This document shows positions 1-11,396 of a stretch of 64,000 nt of DNA, one piece after another. The position numbers and the translations under genes were made by a program. Within the stretch, counting starts at the first letter, position 1. The number at the start of each line of letters is the position of its first letter. The stretch is from Corynebacterium kalinowskii (GTDB lineage Bacteria; Actinomycetota; Actinomycetes; Mycobacteriales; Mycobacteriaceae). The notes below the pieces were generated by a model, which did no database searches, was not told where the DNA came from, and worked only from the letters and a program-made list of their open reading frames with translations. The DNA lies in contig NZ_CP046452.1 of assembly GCF_009734385.1 (NCBI RefSeq), forward strand, positions 1-64,000, read 5' to 3'.

Positions 1-1506
1 GTGACCCATATTTCGGAAGACTTGCAGTCGACCTGGCAAGAGATCGTCGCAGATCTCGGCCAGCTTGCTGAAGACCCCACCTCGGGTGTCGCACAGTTGA
101 CTGCAAAGCAGCGAGGCTTTCTGAAGCTGGTTAAACCGATCACTTTTGTTCCTGGCTACGCAGTCATCTCTACGCCACACAACATGGCTCGGGATGTCAT
201 CCAAAACGATCTCGGCGATGCCATTTGCCTCGTCCTGCAGCGCAAAATGGGACAGCCGTTTTCTCTCGCGGTGTCCGTCGAGCCGGAAAATCCGTCGCAG
301 CCAGAGTTGCCACTATCAACGATGCCTTCCACCCCCACCATGCCGTCGCGGGAAGAGTTGGACCAACTGCAGCAATCCCACGACCATCGGGAACAGTGGG
401 AAGAGGTAGTCGTCGATACGCCCCCTGCCCCCGAACCTCAGCGCTTGCGTCGCGACGTCCCCGCAACCGACAAGCGCGAGATGTCCCTCAATCCGAAGTA
501 CACGTTTGAGAACTTCGTTATTGGTAGCTCGAACCGCTTTCCGGTAGCGGCCGCCGTTGCGGTCTCCGAATCGCTGGCTCAGGCCTACAACCCGCTGTTC
601 ATTTGGGGTGGCTCAGGCCTGGGCAAGACACACCTGCTCCACGCGATCGGTAATTACGCAAAGGTGCTCCAGCCCGGTTTGCGGGTGAGGTATGTGTCCT
701 CGGAAGAATTCACCAATGACTACATCAACTCCGTCCGCGATGACCGCCAGGAGAAGTTCAAGCGCAATTACCGCAACCTGGATGTTCTCATGGTTGATGA
801 CATCCAGTTCCTGGAGGGCAAGGAAGGTACCCAGGAAGAGTTTTTCCATACCTTCAACGCCTTGCACCAGGCAGACAAGCAGATCGTGCTGAGCTCGGAC
901 CGTCCGCCGAAGGAACTGACCACCCTTACTGACCGCCTGCGCACCCGCTTCAAGGCCGGCCTGATCACCGATATTCAGCCGCCGGATTTGGAAACCCGCA
1001 TGGCAATTTTGTCGAAGAAGGCGCAGTCCGAAGGTACCGTTGTCGACCACGAAGTACTGGAACTGATTGCGTCCCGCTTCGAAACCTCGATTCGCGAATT
1101 GGAGGGCGCGCTCATTCGAGTGACTGCCTACTCTTCGCTGATCAAGGAACCTATCGACCTGAAAATGGCGGAAATCGCGTTGCGCGACATCATGCCTGAC
1201 GCCAATGACCTTGAAATCAGCGCGGACCACATCATCGAGCAAGCAGCGACGTATTTCGACATTTCGGTAGATACCCTCACGGGCGTCGGTAAGACGCGTG
1301 CAGTAGCGCACGCACGGCAGATCGCCATGTACCTGTGCCGCGAACTCACGGATCTGTCGTTGCCACGCATTGGCGAGCACTTCGGCGGCAAGGACCACAC
1401 CACGGTGATGTATGCGGTGAAGAAGATCAACAAGGAGATCGCAGAAAAGCGCGATACTTACGATCAGATTCAGGCGCTGACGCTCAACATCAAGAAGCGG
1501 AAATAG
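1..1506 (+). CDS. dnaA: Chromosomal replication initiator DnaA
   Basis: DnaA binds DnaA boxes and opens oriC to start chromosome replication. The 501-residue protein shows the family's order: an N-terminal interaction domain, a variable Pro-rich linker (about residues 95-155), the AAA+ domain with Walker A GGSGLGKTH near residue 203 and Walker B VLMVDDIQF near 263, and the C-terminal DNA-binding domain with KDHTTVMYAVKKI near 464. It starts with GTG at base 1, so the window is cut exactly at the gene start and its upstream promoter is not visible. dnaN follows after a 490-base gap holding DnaA boxes, the usual actinobacterial layout. Confidence 0.98.
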   Translation: MTHISEDLQSTWQEIVADLGQLAEDPTSGVAQLTAKQRGFLKLVKPITFVPGYAVISTPHNMARDVIQNDLGDAICLVLQRKMGQPFSLAVSVEPENPSQPELPLSTMPSTPTMPSREELDQLQQSHDHREQWEEVVVDTPPAPEPQRLRRDVPATDKREMSLNPKYTFENFVIGSSNRFPVAAAVAVSESLAQAYNPLFIWGGSGLGKTHLLHAIGNYAKVLQPGLRVRYVSSEEFTNDYINSVRDDRQEKFKRNYRNLDVLMVDDIQFLEGKEGTQEEFFHTFNALHQADKQIVLSSDRPPKELTTLTDRLRTRFKAGLITDIQPPDLETRMAILSKKAQSEGTVVDHEVLELIASRFETSIRELEGALIRVTAYSSLIKEPIDLKMAEIALRDIMPDANDLEISADHIIEQAATYFDISVDTLTGVGKTRAVAHARQIAMYLCRELTDLSLPRIGEHFGGKDHTTVMYAVKKINKEIAEKRDTYDQIQALTLNIKKRK

Positions 1507-1522
1507 CCCGGTTCGCTGTTAG

Positions 1523-1570
1523 CCCGTCATTAGGATTTTGCAATAAGAATCCGAATGACGGGCTTTACTC
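1523..1570 (+). terminator. Hairpin terminator after dnaA
   Basis: Arms CCCGTCATTAGGATT and AATCCGAATGACGGG pair over 14 of 15 bases around a 10-base loop, 16 bases after the dnaA stop. No long T-run follows, so the terminator call is moderately sure. Confidence 0.6.
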
Positions 1571-1996
1571 ATTGCCCCGAAATCTATCCACAGCTGTGTA
1601 ATTACATGTGAGTAATTTGGTGAACCGGGACACAAAACCGCATGTGGAGAACTAGAAGCTTTCTGTGCACCATTCGGTGGAGCAATTGTGGATAACTTCG
1701 AGTCTGAAAAATCATCCCCACAGAAGTCAATCTATCCACATCGCGTCCACACGTTGTCCACACGCTAGACTTGAGCCAGGACGCTGTGGAAACGCACACT
1801 TATCCACAGTTTGCACAGGACTTACTGTAGTTACCCTCTTTTTACTAGAAATTTAAATAGAAGAAAGAGGGTGTGGGGATAGAGCCTTTGTCGGTGCGCG
1901 GCAAACCGCAAACGACAAGAGCTGAGCTTTCACGAATCGGCGAGCCCAGGTACGTTTGTGTGTAATTCAAGAAAAATCGAAGGAGTTTAGCGAGCT
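1571..1996. other. oriC: Replication origin oriC (dnaA-dnaN intergenic)
   Basis: The gap holds DnaA boxes: perfect TTATCCACA at 1800-1808, its complement TGTGGATAA at 1687-1695, and near matches TCTATCCACA at 1583-1592 and 1731-1740, plus several GTCCACA and CTGTGGA half matches at 1745-1787. An AT-rich tract at 1831-1860, framed by inverted repeats ACCCTCTTT (from 1833) and AAAGAGGGT (to 1872), is a candidate unwinding element. Location between dnaA and dnaN is the standard origin site in this phylum. Assignment is from position and boxes only. Confidence 0.85.
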
Positions 1997-3181
1997 ATGG
2001 AATCAACGTCGGTTTCCTTCCGTGTTGCCAAAGATGATTTGGCTAACGCGGTGGCATGGGTTGCACGTAGTTTGCCGGCAAAGCCAACGCAGCCGGTGCT
2101 TCGTGGCATGCTCATTACCGCTGACGATGAAGGACTCGAGCTCGCAGGCTTCGACTACGAGGTTTCTACCAAGCAGCGCATTTCGGCGGAGGTTGCCCAG
2201 CCGGGTCGTATTGCCGTGGCCGGTAAGCTGATTGCTGAAATTACAGCGACGCTGCCAAACAAGCCGGTCGATGTCACCGTCGACGGCTCCAAAGTTCTGG
2301 TCTCCTGTGGTGCTTCCCGCTTCGAACTGCCAAGCATTCCGCTCGATGATTACCCGCAGCTACCAGCACTTCCTGAGGTCACCGGCGCCATTGATCCATG
2401 GCTGTTCACTGAAGCCGTCACCCAGGTAGCCACCGCTGCTGGTCGCGATGAGACGCTGCCCATGCTCACCGGTGTGCATCTTGAGATTCATGGCGAGGAC
2501 GTCCTGCTCGCAGCGACGGACCGGTTCCGTCTGGCGGTGCGCAGCTTCAACTGGATTCCTCGCAATCCGCAGGTAGAAGCCAAGCTCCTGATCCCTGCCA
2601 AGACGCTGCTCGAAAACGCCCGCAGCCTGGACACATCGCTGAACGATCCTGTCGAGATCGCCGTCGGCAACGACGAGCAGATCGGCCGCGAAGGCCTTTT
2701 TGGTGTTCACGCCGACACCCGACAGACCACCACTCGCATGCTCGATGCGGACTTCCCTAATTTCCGCCCGCTGCTGCCAAAGTCCCACACTTCCATCGCG
2801 AGCGTGGAAATCGCCCCGCTTCTCGACGCCATCCGCCGCGTCGCCCTCGTTGCAGACCGCAACGCGCAGATCCGCATGAGCTTCACGGAAGGCCAGGTTG
2901 TTCTCGATGCTGGCGGTAGCGATTCCGGTCATGCCGAAGAAGTTCTGCCTTGTGCTTTTGCCGGCGAACCACTGCATATCGCCTTCAACCCGGGATACCT
3001 GAAGGACGGTCTCGGCGTGATTCACACGAACCGCGTGGTGTTCGGATTCACCCAGCCTTCTCGACCTGCGATCATGATCCCTGAGCCAGAGGTATTGCCG
3101 GAGGCTGATGCGAACGGCGAGTTCCCAACCCCGCAGACTGACTTCACGTACCTGCTGATGCCGGTTCGACTGCCAGGATAA
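1997..3181 (+). CDS. dnaN: DNA polymerase III beta subunit (sliding clamp)
   Basis: The 394-residue protein forms the ring that tethers the replicative polymerase to DNA. Length and sequence fit the three-domain clamp family. An AAGGAG ribosome site sits at about 1980 ahead of the ATG at 1997. The stop codon directly abuts the recF start, so the two are likely translated from one transcript, as in other actinobacteria. Confidence 0.97.
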   Translation: MESTSVSFRVAKDDLANAVAWVARSLPAKPTQPVLRGMLITADDEGLELAGFDYEVSTKQRISAEVAQPGRIAVAGKLIAEITATLPNKPVDVTVDGSKVLVSCGASRFELPSIPLDDYPQLPALPEVTGAIDPWLFTEAVTQVATAAGRDETLPMLTGVHLEIHGEDVLLAATDRFRLAVRSFNWIPRNPQVEAKLLIPAKTLLENARSLDTSLNDPVEIAVGNDEQIGREGLFGVHADTRQTTTRMLDADFPNFRPLLPKSHTSIASVEIAPLLDAIRRVALVADRNAQIRMSFTEGQVVLDAGGSDSGHAEEVLPCAFAGEPLHIAFNPGYLKDGLGVIHTNRVVFGFTQPSRPAIMIPEPEVLPEADANGEFPTPQTDFTYLLMPVRLPG

Positions 3182-4354
3182 ATGCACCTCAAGAGCCTGC
3201 AGCTTCGTGATTTCCGCTCCTGGCCCACTCTCGAATTGGAGCTTGAGCCAGGAGTGACGGTGTTCGTTGGCCGCAATGGCCATGGTAAGACGAACATCGT
3301 CGAGGCCATCGGATATGTAGCGCACTTATCCAGCCACCGTGTGTCCACCGATGCACCGCTCGTGCGCTCGGGTCAAGACGGCGCCCTGATCTCAGCAACC
3401 GCGATCAACGAAGGCCGCGAGCTTACCGCGCACTTGCTGGTCAATGCCCACAAGGCAAACCAAGCACAGATTAATCGCACGAAGCTCGGCAGTCCGCGCG
3501 AGGTGCTTGGTGTGGTCAAGACGGTGCTTTTTGCTCCAGAGGATTTGGCGCTGGTTAAGGGTGAACCGGCGGAGCGTCGCAAATATCTGGACACTATTCT
3601 GGCTAGCCGCCAGCCTCGTCTCGCCGGCCTCAAAGCCGACTACGATCGCGTGCTCAAGCAACGCAACGCCTTGTTGAAGTCTGCTGGTAGTGCCTTGCGC
3701 CGCGGTTATGGTGACACCGACGGGGCTGCCGCCTTATCGACGCTCGATGTTTGGGATTCCCACTTGGCCCACCTGGGCTCACAACTGATTTTTCATCGCC
3801 TACAGCTAGTTGAAGAACTACAAGTCCAGGTGCCAGAGGCGTATTCGACGATCGCACCGGAATCTCGGCCAGCTTCGGTGGCGTACAAGTCCACCGTGCC
3901 AGTTGATAACCCTGACGAGGCCGTATTGGAAGCCGCGATGCTCGCGGAGCTAGGGGCGAAACGCCAACGGGAAGTTGAACGGGGCATGTCACTCGTTGGC
4001 CCGCACCGTGATGATCTGGAACTCATCCTTGGCTCGGACCCGGCGAAAGGGTTCGCCAGCCATGGTGAGACCTGGTCATTCGCGCTGTCATTGCGGATTG
4101 CTGAGTTTCGGCTGATTAAAGGCACGGGGTCCGACCCGATCCTGATCTTGGATGATGTCTTTGCCGAGCTTGATGCGAAGCGTCGTGCGAAACTTGTCGA
4201 GATTGCGGACGGGGTGGAACAAGTGCTGATTACCGCCGCCGTGGATGCCGATCTGCCACCAAATCTCACGGAGACCCATACCCACACGGTCACGGCGATC
4301 GAGGATCCTCAACTGGGCCGAATCTCAAGGTTGGACTATGACAGAGCCCATTGA
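3182..4354 (+). CDS. recF: DNA replication and repair protein RecF
   Basis: RecF is an SMC-like ATPase that loads RecA at gaps in damaged or replicating DNA. The 390-residue protein has Walker [10 protein letters not shown] near residue 30, the ABC-type signature [11 protein letters not shown] and Walker [14 protein letters not shown] near the C-terminus. ATG follows the dnaN stop with no gap, and its 3' end overlaps the next gene by 17 bases, so dnaN, recF and the DUF721 gene look like one operon. Confidence 0.97.
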   Translation: MHLKSLQLRDFRSWPTLELELEPGVTVFVGRNGHGKTNIVEAIGYVAHLSSHRVSTDAPLVRSGQDGALISATAINEGRELTAHLLVNAHKANQAQINRTKLGSPREVLGVVKTVLFAPEDLALVKGEPAERRKYLDTILASRQPRLAGLKADYDRVLKQRNALLKSAGSALRRGYGDTDGAAALSTLDVWDSHLAHLGSQLIFHRLQLVEELQVQVPEAYSTIAPESRPASVAYKSTVPVDNPDEAVLEAAMLAELGAKRQREVERGMSLVGPHRDDLELILGSDPAKGFASHGETWSFALSLRIAEFRLIKGTGSDPILILDDVFAELDAKRRAKLVEIADGVEQVLITAAVDADLPPNLTETHTHTVTAIEDPQLGRISRLDYDRAH

Positions 4355-4877
4355 TCCAATCCAGGCAGCCTTCGAAAACTTGCGCAAGCAAGCCAAACTG
4401 AAGACCGGCCGGGTCCCAGATTTGAGTAAGCAGGGGGAGCGACGACGTCAGAAACCTGCCGCCAAACTGCCAAAACAACGCGGAATTCCGACTGGTCGGG
4501 ATGGTCGCAGACTGCCGAAAAAAGACAACATCAGCGCATTTGGTGACGTGCTAAAAACCGAGATTCGCAGTCGGGGTTGGCAGAAGGACATCGCAGGTGG
4601 CTGGGTGTTTTCACATTGGCACCTGCTGGTGGGCGAGAAAATTGCGCAGCACACAAAAGTGGAAATGCTGAAAGAAAAGTCCTTGTTCATTTCGTGTGAT
4701 TCCACAGCGTGGGCCACAAATTTGCGACTCATGCAGCGGCAGATTCTGCAGGAGATTGCGAAGCAGGTTGGACCCGATGTGGTGGCTGAGCTAAAGATTT
4801 TTGGACCGAATGTTCCGAGCTGGCGTAAAGGTCCGCTTCACGTGAAGGGGCGTGGGCCCCGGGACACGTATGGGTAA
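4338..4877 (+). CDS. DUF721 (DciA-like) protein
   Basis: The 179-residue protein is the conserved DUF721 gene found between recF and gyrB in Actinobacteria. The family includes DciA, which helps load the replicative helicase. The first 75 residues are basic and low in complexity; the folded DUF721 part covers about 80-165 and includes [16 protein letters not shown] chose the ATG at 4338, which overlaps recF by 17 bases; an upstream in-frame start at 4245 would run far into recF. The helicase-loader role is inferred from family and context. Confidence 0.9.
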   Translation: MTEPIDPIQAAFENLRKQAKLKTGRVPDLSKQGERRRQKPAAKLPKQRGIPTGRDGRRLPKKDNISAFGDVLKTEIRSRGWQKDIAGGWVFSHWHLLVGEKIAQHTKVEMLKEKSLFISCDSTAWATNLRLMQRQILQEIAKQVGPDVVAELKIFGPNVPSWRKGPLHVKGRGPRDTYG

Positions 4878-5008
4878 GTAGCAGAATGAGCAACGACTGC
4901 GAAAATCCCGTTCATATTCGATTCTGAGCGTTGCGCCTGTGCCCCCGGTAGGGGAGTGCACAGTGTAAGATGGAGGGGTCTATCAGCAATTAGAGCAAGG
5001 AGTGCTAG

Positions 5009-7036
<2,028 letters not shown>

Positions 7037-7046
7037 TTAGTGCCGG

Positions 7047-7087
7047 AATGGTCAGAATCGTGCGTAGATTCTGACCATTTCTTTTTT
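7047..7087 (+). terminator. Rho-independent terminator after gyrB
   Basis: A 13-bp stem AATGGTCAGAATC / GATTCTGACCATT with a 7-base loop is followed by TCTTTTTT. This is a textbook terminator 11 bases after the gyrB stop. Confidence 0.92.
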
Positions 7088-7144
7088 GTAAATTATTGAA
7101 AACAACCGATAGGTTTTCTGTTCCACAAATTTATAGTGGGGAGA

Positions 7145-8095
7145 ATGACACACCCATCGAAGCTATGTAATTCCATCGCTGATGCCATGGGAAGTACTCC
7201 ACTAGTCAGCCTGGCACCCCTAGGCCTAAAGAACCTACAAGCATGGGCGAAGCTTGAACAGTTCAACCCAGGGGGAAGCGCAAAGGACCGCACGGCCCGG
7301 GCAATGGTGGAGAAGGCTCACCTCACTCCCGGCACGATGGTGATCGAGTCCAGCTCTGGAAACTTGGGATTGGCGCTGTCGCGCGAAGCAGTATTGGGCC
7401 ACTGGGACTTTCACTGTGTGGTGGATCCGCGAGTCAACAAAGCAACCGTGGCATACATGAAGGCCCTGGGTGCAACCGTGCACCAATTGACCGAGCCAGA
7501 CCCGGAGACCGGGGACTGGTTGGTCGCGCGGCGGAAGAAGGTCGCAGAGCTCCTCAAAGAGAACCCACAAGCCATCAACCTGGATCAGTACTCCAATACC
7601 GCGGCCTTTGAGGCACATGCCACCGGCACAATGCGCGAGATCCATCAGCAGCTGGGTCACGCGCCAGACTTTGTGCTCGTTGCGGTAAGCACGACGGGAA
7701 CCATTGGAGGATGCCAGCGCTACCTGCACGAATATGAGCTGGAGACCTCCCTCATCGCCGTCGACGCGGAAGGCTCGGTGCTCTTCGGTGGCCAGCGCGG
7801 AGCGCGCCAGCTACCGGGCTTCGGGGCTGGAGTCGTACCGGAACTATCAGAGCAGGTGAGACCGGATCGGGTGATGAGGATTGCGGATGGGGCGTCGATA
7901 AGCGCGGCGCGGAAGCTAGCTCGGTCGGCGGCGATCATGCCGGGGGCTTCGGGAGGTGCGGTGATTGCTGCGCTGCAACAGCTAGATAGTGAGCTGACAG
8001 AGCCGGCCGAAGCCGTCGTGGTTATTCACGACAGTGGCAATTTCTACCTCGAGACGATCTACAACGACGAGTGGGTGCGGGAGAACGTGGGATGA
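7145..8095 (+). CDS. SbnA-like PLP-dependent amino acid synthase
   Basis: This roughly 316-residue protein belongs to the cysteine-synthase fold (type II PLP enzymes). GGSAKDR near the N-terminus holds the expected PLP lysine, followed by the phosphate-binding ESSSGNLGLALS, STTGTIGG and GASGG. The ESSSGNLG signature resembles SbnA, which joins O-phosphoserine and glutamate in staphyloferrin B synthesis, more than ordinary cysteine synthase; this is a pattern judgement. I prefer ATG at 7145 with GGGGAGA ahead; a GTG at 7136 is possible. It overlaps the next gene by ATGA, so the two are translationally coupled and probably make one product. Confidence 0.8.
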   Translation: MTHPSKLCNSIADAMGSTPLVSLAPLGLKNLQAWAKLEQFNPGGSAKDRTARAMVEKAHLTPGTMVIESSSGNLGLALSREAVLGHWDFHCVVDPRVNKATVAYMKALGATVHQLTEPDPETGDWLVARRKKVAELLKENPQAINLDQYSNTAAFEAHATGTMREIHQQLGHAPDFVLVAVSTTGTIGGCQRYLHEYELETSLIAVDAEGSVLFGGQRGARQLPGFGAGVVPELSEQVRPDRVMRIADGASISAARKLARSAAIMPGASGGAVIAALQQLDSELTEPAEAVVVIHDSGNFYLETIYNDEWVRENVG

Positions 8096-10686
8096 AGATA
8101 GCGATTGTTGGGGGAGGTCCGCGCGGATTGTGGGCCACCGAAGAGTTGATGAATCTGGCGTGGCAGCGAGGCTTGGCGTTAGATGTCACAGTGTTCGACG
8201 CAGGGGGAGTGAAGGCTTACGACCCAAACCAGCCGGACTACTGGTTGCTCAACGCCCCTGCGGAGATTGTGGAGTCCACGACCCTGGGATCGTTTAATGA
8301 GTACACGGGCAATACCGAGAAGTATCCGGCGCGGGCGCAAGTGGGGAAGTTCCTGGCCAAGTCGTGGGACACGTTGCCTGTTCCGCCTGAGTGCACATTG
8401 AATCGAGTGGCACGGCTCGTGGCGGATCCCCGGGAGCTGACCAGCACTTATGATCACGTGCTGGATGTGACAGGCCATGAGACGAGCTGGCCAGGGGAGA
8501 TGCCCGATGCCTTGAAGGTTTATCCGCACGGGTCATTAGACCAGGTGATGCCGGGTAGCACGGTGGCGATCAGGGGCACAGCACTGACCTTCATCGACGC
8601 CGTCCTAGACCTCACCCTCGGCCGTGGCGGCCACATCAAGGACGGCCTCTACCATCCTTCAGGCTACGAGCCAGCGCAGATCATCCCGGTCAATCGCTCG
8701 GGGCGATTCATGAACGTCAAACCTGATGTCTCGCCGAATGTCGATGATGTAGTGGATCGATTCGGGGCAGCTGTTCTGGCAGCAACCACAACCGAGGAGA
8801 TCGTGGCGACTCTGCAGGCTGCGGCGGGATTGCTGACTAGTGACACTGATCAAGACATTGCGGCTGTTCTGGCTGGGGCGGACGCGCCGGAAGATGGGGT
8901 CGAGGAACTGCGGCACAGCTTGCAGGTGGCCCTGGGGGAAAAGCCCCTGGATGCGCGGGCTGCCGTCGGCGTGGTGTTTCGCGCGCTGTATCCGCAGCTC
9001 GTGGAGCTGATCTCCTTCCACGAGCCACTGCCAGGCTTCCGGGAGCTCGCCCGCATTCTGGAGCCGGTCGCGTTCGGCCCGCCGTCGCTCAGCGCCCAGC
9101 GGGTTCTCGCCCTTATCGACGCCGGCTTCATCGCTTCCCCCATGACTGGCGACTTGCCAGAGGCCGATGTCACTATCGATGCTGTTCAAGCGCCCCCACC
9201 GAACCCGCCTGTGCGCACGGATCGCGATGGATTCCTTCCCGGCTGCGACAACTTCGCCGTGATTGGCCGAGCCACAGAGCTGTGGGTGCTCGGCAATGAC
9301 ACGCTTTCTCGCGCTTATCATGATGTGATTCCGCGGTGGGCGCGCCGGGTAGTGGCCGGAATTTCCCCAGCTCGGGTGCATGGAATTCCGCCAATGCAGG
9401 CGCGCCTGGAGCCATGGGCGTCGGAGTTTGTGGGTTCCTTCGCGGAAGCCGATGACCTCATCACCCGATACGGCAGCCCGGTGAACGTGCTGCACTCAGA
9501 GCCGATGCTGCGCAATGCACAGGAATTGGTGGACGCTGGAACTCAGCATGGGGTGGACGTGCGGGTCTTTTTCGCCCGTAAAGCCAATAAGGCCTTGACC
9601 TTTGTCGATGCCATCCACCAGGCCGGTCATGGGGTGGATGTAGCCAGCTTCCGGGAGCTCGAGCAGGTACTGGGTCGAGGTGTGCCAGGGGAGAACATCA
9701 TCTTGAGCGCAGCGATCAAGTCGGAGCAACTGCTTCGGCTGGCCGTCGAGCGGGGCGTGACGATCAGCGTAGACAATGTAACAGAGCTGCGGCGCATCAC
9801 CACGCTGGCGGATCGCCCAGTGCGCGTCGCCCCGCGCCTGGCTCCGAACCCTAACCGCCTCCCGCCGACCCGTTTTGGGGAAAGGACCACCACCTGGATC
9901 GACGCTCTGACCAGCATCGACCTCGGCCACGTACAAGTGACGGGAGTGCACGTCCACTTGCATGGTTACAGCGCTGCCGACCGAGTCACCGCTTTGCGCG
10001 AGGCCTTCGCCCTCATCGACGTCCTCCCGCATGACATCGAGTTCATCGACCTCGGCGGCGGCGTCCCCATGAGCTATCTGGCTGATGCGGGCGAATGGGA
10101 CCGTTTCCAGACGCTGCGGACCACTCAGCATATTGCCCCGTTCACCTGGAAAAACGACCCGCTCGCCACGATCTACCCGTATTGGCAAACTCCGACGCGT
10201 GGCGAATGGCTGGATAACATCCTCTCCGCCGAGGGCATCGCCAGCGGATTGACGGAGCGCGGCTTGCGCTTGCATGTGGAACCGGGACGCTCGCTTCTCG
10301 ACGGCTGTGGCCTCATCCTCGCCCAGGTGGAGTTCGTCAAGACCCGCAGCGACGGGCTGCCACTGGTTGGCCTGGCGATGAACCGCACCCAATGCCGCAC
10401 CACCTCGGATGATTACACTGTGGATCCGCTGCTGATCAGATCCCCGAATTCCGCGCCTGGACCCGAAATCGAGGCCTTCCTGGTCGGTGCCTATTGCATT
10501 GAGGATGAGATCATTTTGCGGCGTCGCATCCGTTTTCCGGAAGGAGTTAGCCCCGGAGACATCGTTGCCATCCCCAATACCGCCGGCTACTTCATGCATA
10601 TTTTGGAAAGCGCCTCGCATCAGATTCCGCTGGCCAAAAATGTGGTGTGGCCGAATGGAACGCTCGACGCGATTGACGAGGCATAA
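8092..10686 (+). CDS. Fused FAD/NAD(P)-binding protein and PLP-dependent decarboxylase
   Basis: This 864-residue protein joins two enzymes. Residues 1 to about 440 start with a Rossmann motif (AIVGGGPRGLW) and resemble the FAD-NAD(P)-binding family (NAD_binding_9). Residues about 450-864 are an alanine-racemase-fold decarboxylase of the ornithine/DAP/arginine class: FARKANKALTF carries the PLP lysine near residue 496, and GGGVP, EPGRS and YCIEDE match the cofactor and active-site motifs. The C-terminal half resembles SbnH-type decarboxylases. It is coupled to the SbnA-like gene and followed 14 bases later by an ABC exporter. Oxidation plus decarboxylation of an SbnA-type product is my inference; the end product is unknown. 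Confidence 0.8.
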   Translation: MKIAIVGGGPRGLWATEELMNLAWQRGLALDVTVFDAGGVKAYDPNQPDYWLLNAPAEIVESTTLGSFNEYTGNTEKYPARAQVGKFLAKSWDTLPVPPECTLNRVARLVADPRELTSTYDHVLDVTGHETSWPGEMPDALKVYPHGSLDQVMPGSTVAIRGTALTFIDAVLDLTLGRGGHIKDGLYHPSGYEPAQIIPVNRSGRFMNVKPDVSPNVDDVVDRFGAAVLAATTTEEIVATLQAAAGLLTSDTDQDIAAVLAGADAPEDGVEELRHSLQVALGEKPLDARAAVGVVFRALYPQLVELISFHEPLPGFRELARILEPVAFGPPSLSAQRVLALIDAGFIASPMTGDLPEADVTIDAVQAPPPNPPVRTDRDGFLPGCDNFAVIGRATELWVLGNDTLSRAYHDVIPRWARRVVAGISPARVHGIPPMQARLEPWASEFVGSFAEADDLITRYGSPVNVLHSEPMLRNAQELVDAGTQHGVDVRVFFARKANKALTFVDAIHQAGHGVDVASFRELEQVLGRGVPGENIILSAAIKSEQLLRLAVERGVTISVDNVTELRRITTLADRPVRVAPRLAPNPNRLPPTRFGERTTTWIDALTSIDLGHVQVTGVHVHLHGYSAADRVTALREAFALIDVLPHDIEFIDLGGGVPMSYLADAGEWDRFQTLRTTQHIAPFTWKNDPLATIYPYWQTPTRGEWLDNILSAEGIASGLTERGLRLHVEPGRSLLDGCGLILAQVEFVKTRSDGLPLVGLAMNRTQCRTTSDDYTVDPLLIRSPNSAPGPEIEAFLVGAYCIEDEIILRRRIRFPEGVSPGDIVAIPNTAGYFMHILESASHQIPLAKNVVWPNGTLDAIDEA

Positions 10687-10700
10687 CTACAGTTAATTCT

Positions 10701-11396
10701 GTGAACACAATCGTCTCCGCGCGTGGTGTCAACATCACGCGCGGCAAGAACCACATCCTGCACGATCTCACCTTTGACCTGCAGCCGGGCAGCATCACCG
10801 GCATTATCGGCCCCTCCGGCTCGGGCAAAACAACGCTGATGCGCGCCATTGTGGGCGTGCAAAAGTACGAGGGCGACCTCGAAGTTCTGGGGCATCAAGC
10901 TGGGGCGAAAGACAACCGCGGGCGCATCGGCTACATGACTCAAGCCGCGAGCGTGTACGAAGGACTCACCGTCCGCGAGAATCTGACGTACTTTTCGCAG
11001 CTCACGGGCGAGAAAAATGACACCGAGGACACAATCGAATTCCTCGGACTGACCCAGCAACGCGACCAGAAAGTGAGCACTTTATCTGGTGGTCAGCGAA
11101 ATCGGGTGAGCTTGGGAGCTGCGCTCGTCGGCAAGCCAGCGTTGCTCGTCCTCGACGAACCGACAGTCGGCCTGGACCCGCTGACCCGCGAAAATATCTG
11201 GTCGCACCTGCGGTCGTTGGACACCAGCATCCTCATTTCCAGCCACGTCATGGATGAGGCAGCGCGGTGCGACGACATTTTGCTGCTTCGCGACGGCCAA
11301 CTCCTCGCGCACTCCTCGCCTGCCGACCTGCTCGTTGCGGCGGATGCACCAAACTTGGACGCGGCGTTTTTGAATCTGATCCGGAAGGCGCAGTAA
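10701..11396 (+). CDS. ABC transporter ATP-binding protein
   Basis: This 231-residue ATPase drives an ABC-2 type exporter. It has Walker A GPSGSGKTT near residue 34, signature LSGGQRNRVSLG, and Walker B LLVLDEPTVGLDP. It starts at GTG 10701, 14 bases after the fused decarboxylase gene, and overlaps the permease gene by one base (TAATG). The placement suggests export of the product of the two upstream enzymes, or self-protection from it. Substrate is not visible in the sequence. Confidence 0.9.
   Translation: MNTIVSARGVNITRGKNHILHDLTFDLQPGSITGIIGPSGSGKTTLMRAIVGVQKYEGDLEVLGHQAGAKDNRGRIGYMTQAASVYEGLTVRENLTYFSQLTGEKNDTEDTIEFLGLTQQRDQKVSTLSGGQRNRVSLGAALVGKPALLVLDEPTVGLDPLTRENIWSHLRSLDTSILISSHVMDEAARCDDILLLRDGQLLAHSSPADLLVAADAPNLDAAFLNLIRKAQ

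Noticed and set aside
613..1398. Long minus-strand open frame inside dnaA
   Set aside because: It lies antisense to a clear core gene, has no family signature or ribosome site, and is the usual shadow of GC-rich codon use. The same applies to long antisense frames in dnaN, gyrB, gyrA, pknB and the ATPase gene.
7097..7127. Zur-like operator before the SbnA-like gene (GAAAAC...GTTTTC)
   Set aside because: The arms are only six bases with a nine-base spacer, which does not fit known Zur or DtxR boxes, so I do not list it as a feature.
7145..8095. Plain cysteine synthase CysK
   Set aside because: ESSSGNLG and coupling to a decarboxylase fusion fit SbnA-type enzymes better. There is no serine acetyltransferase gene nearby.
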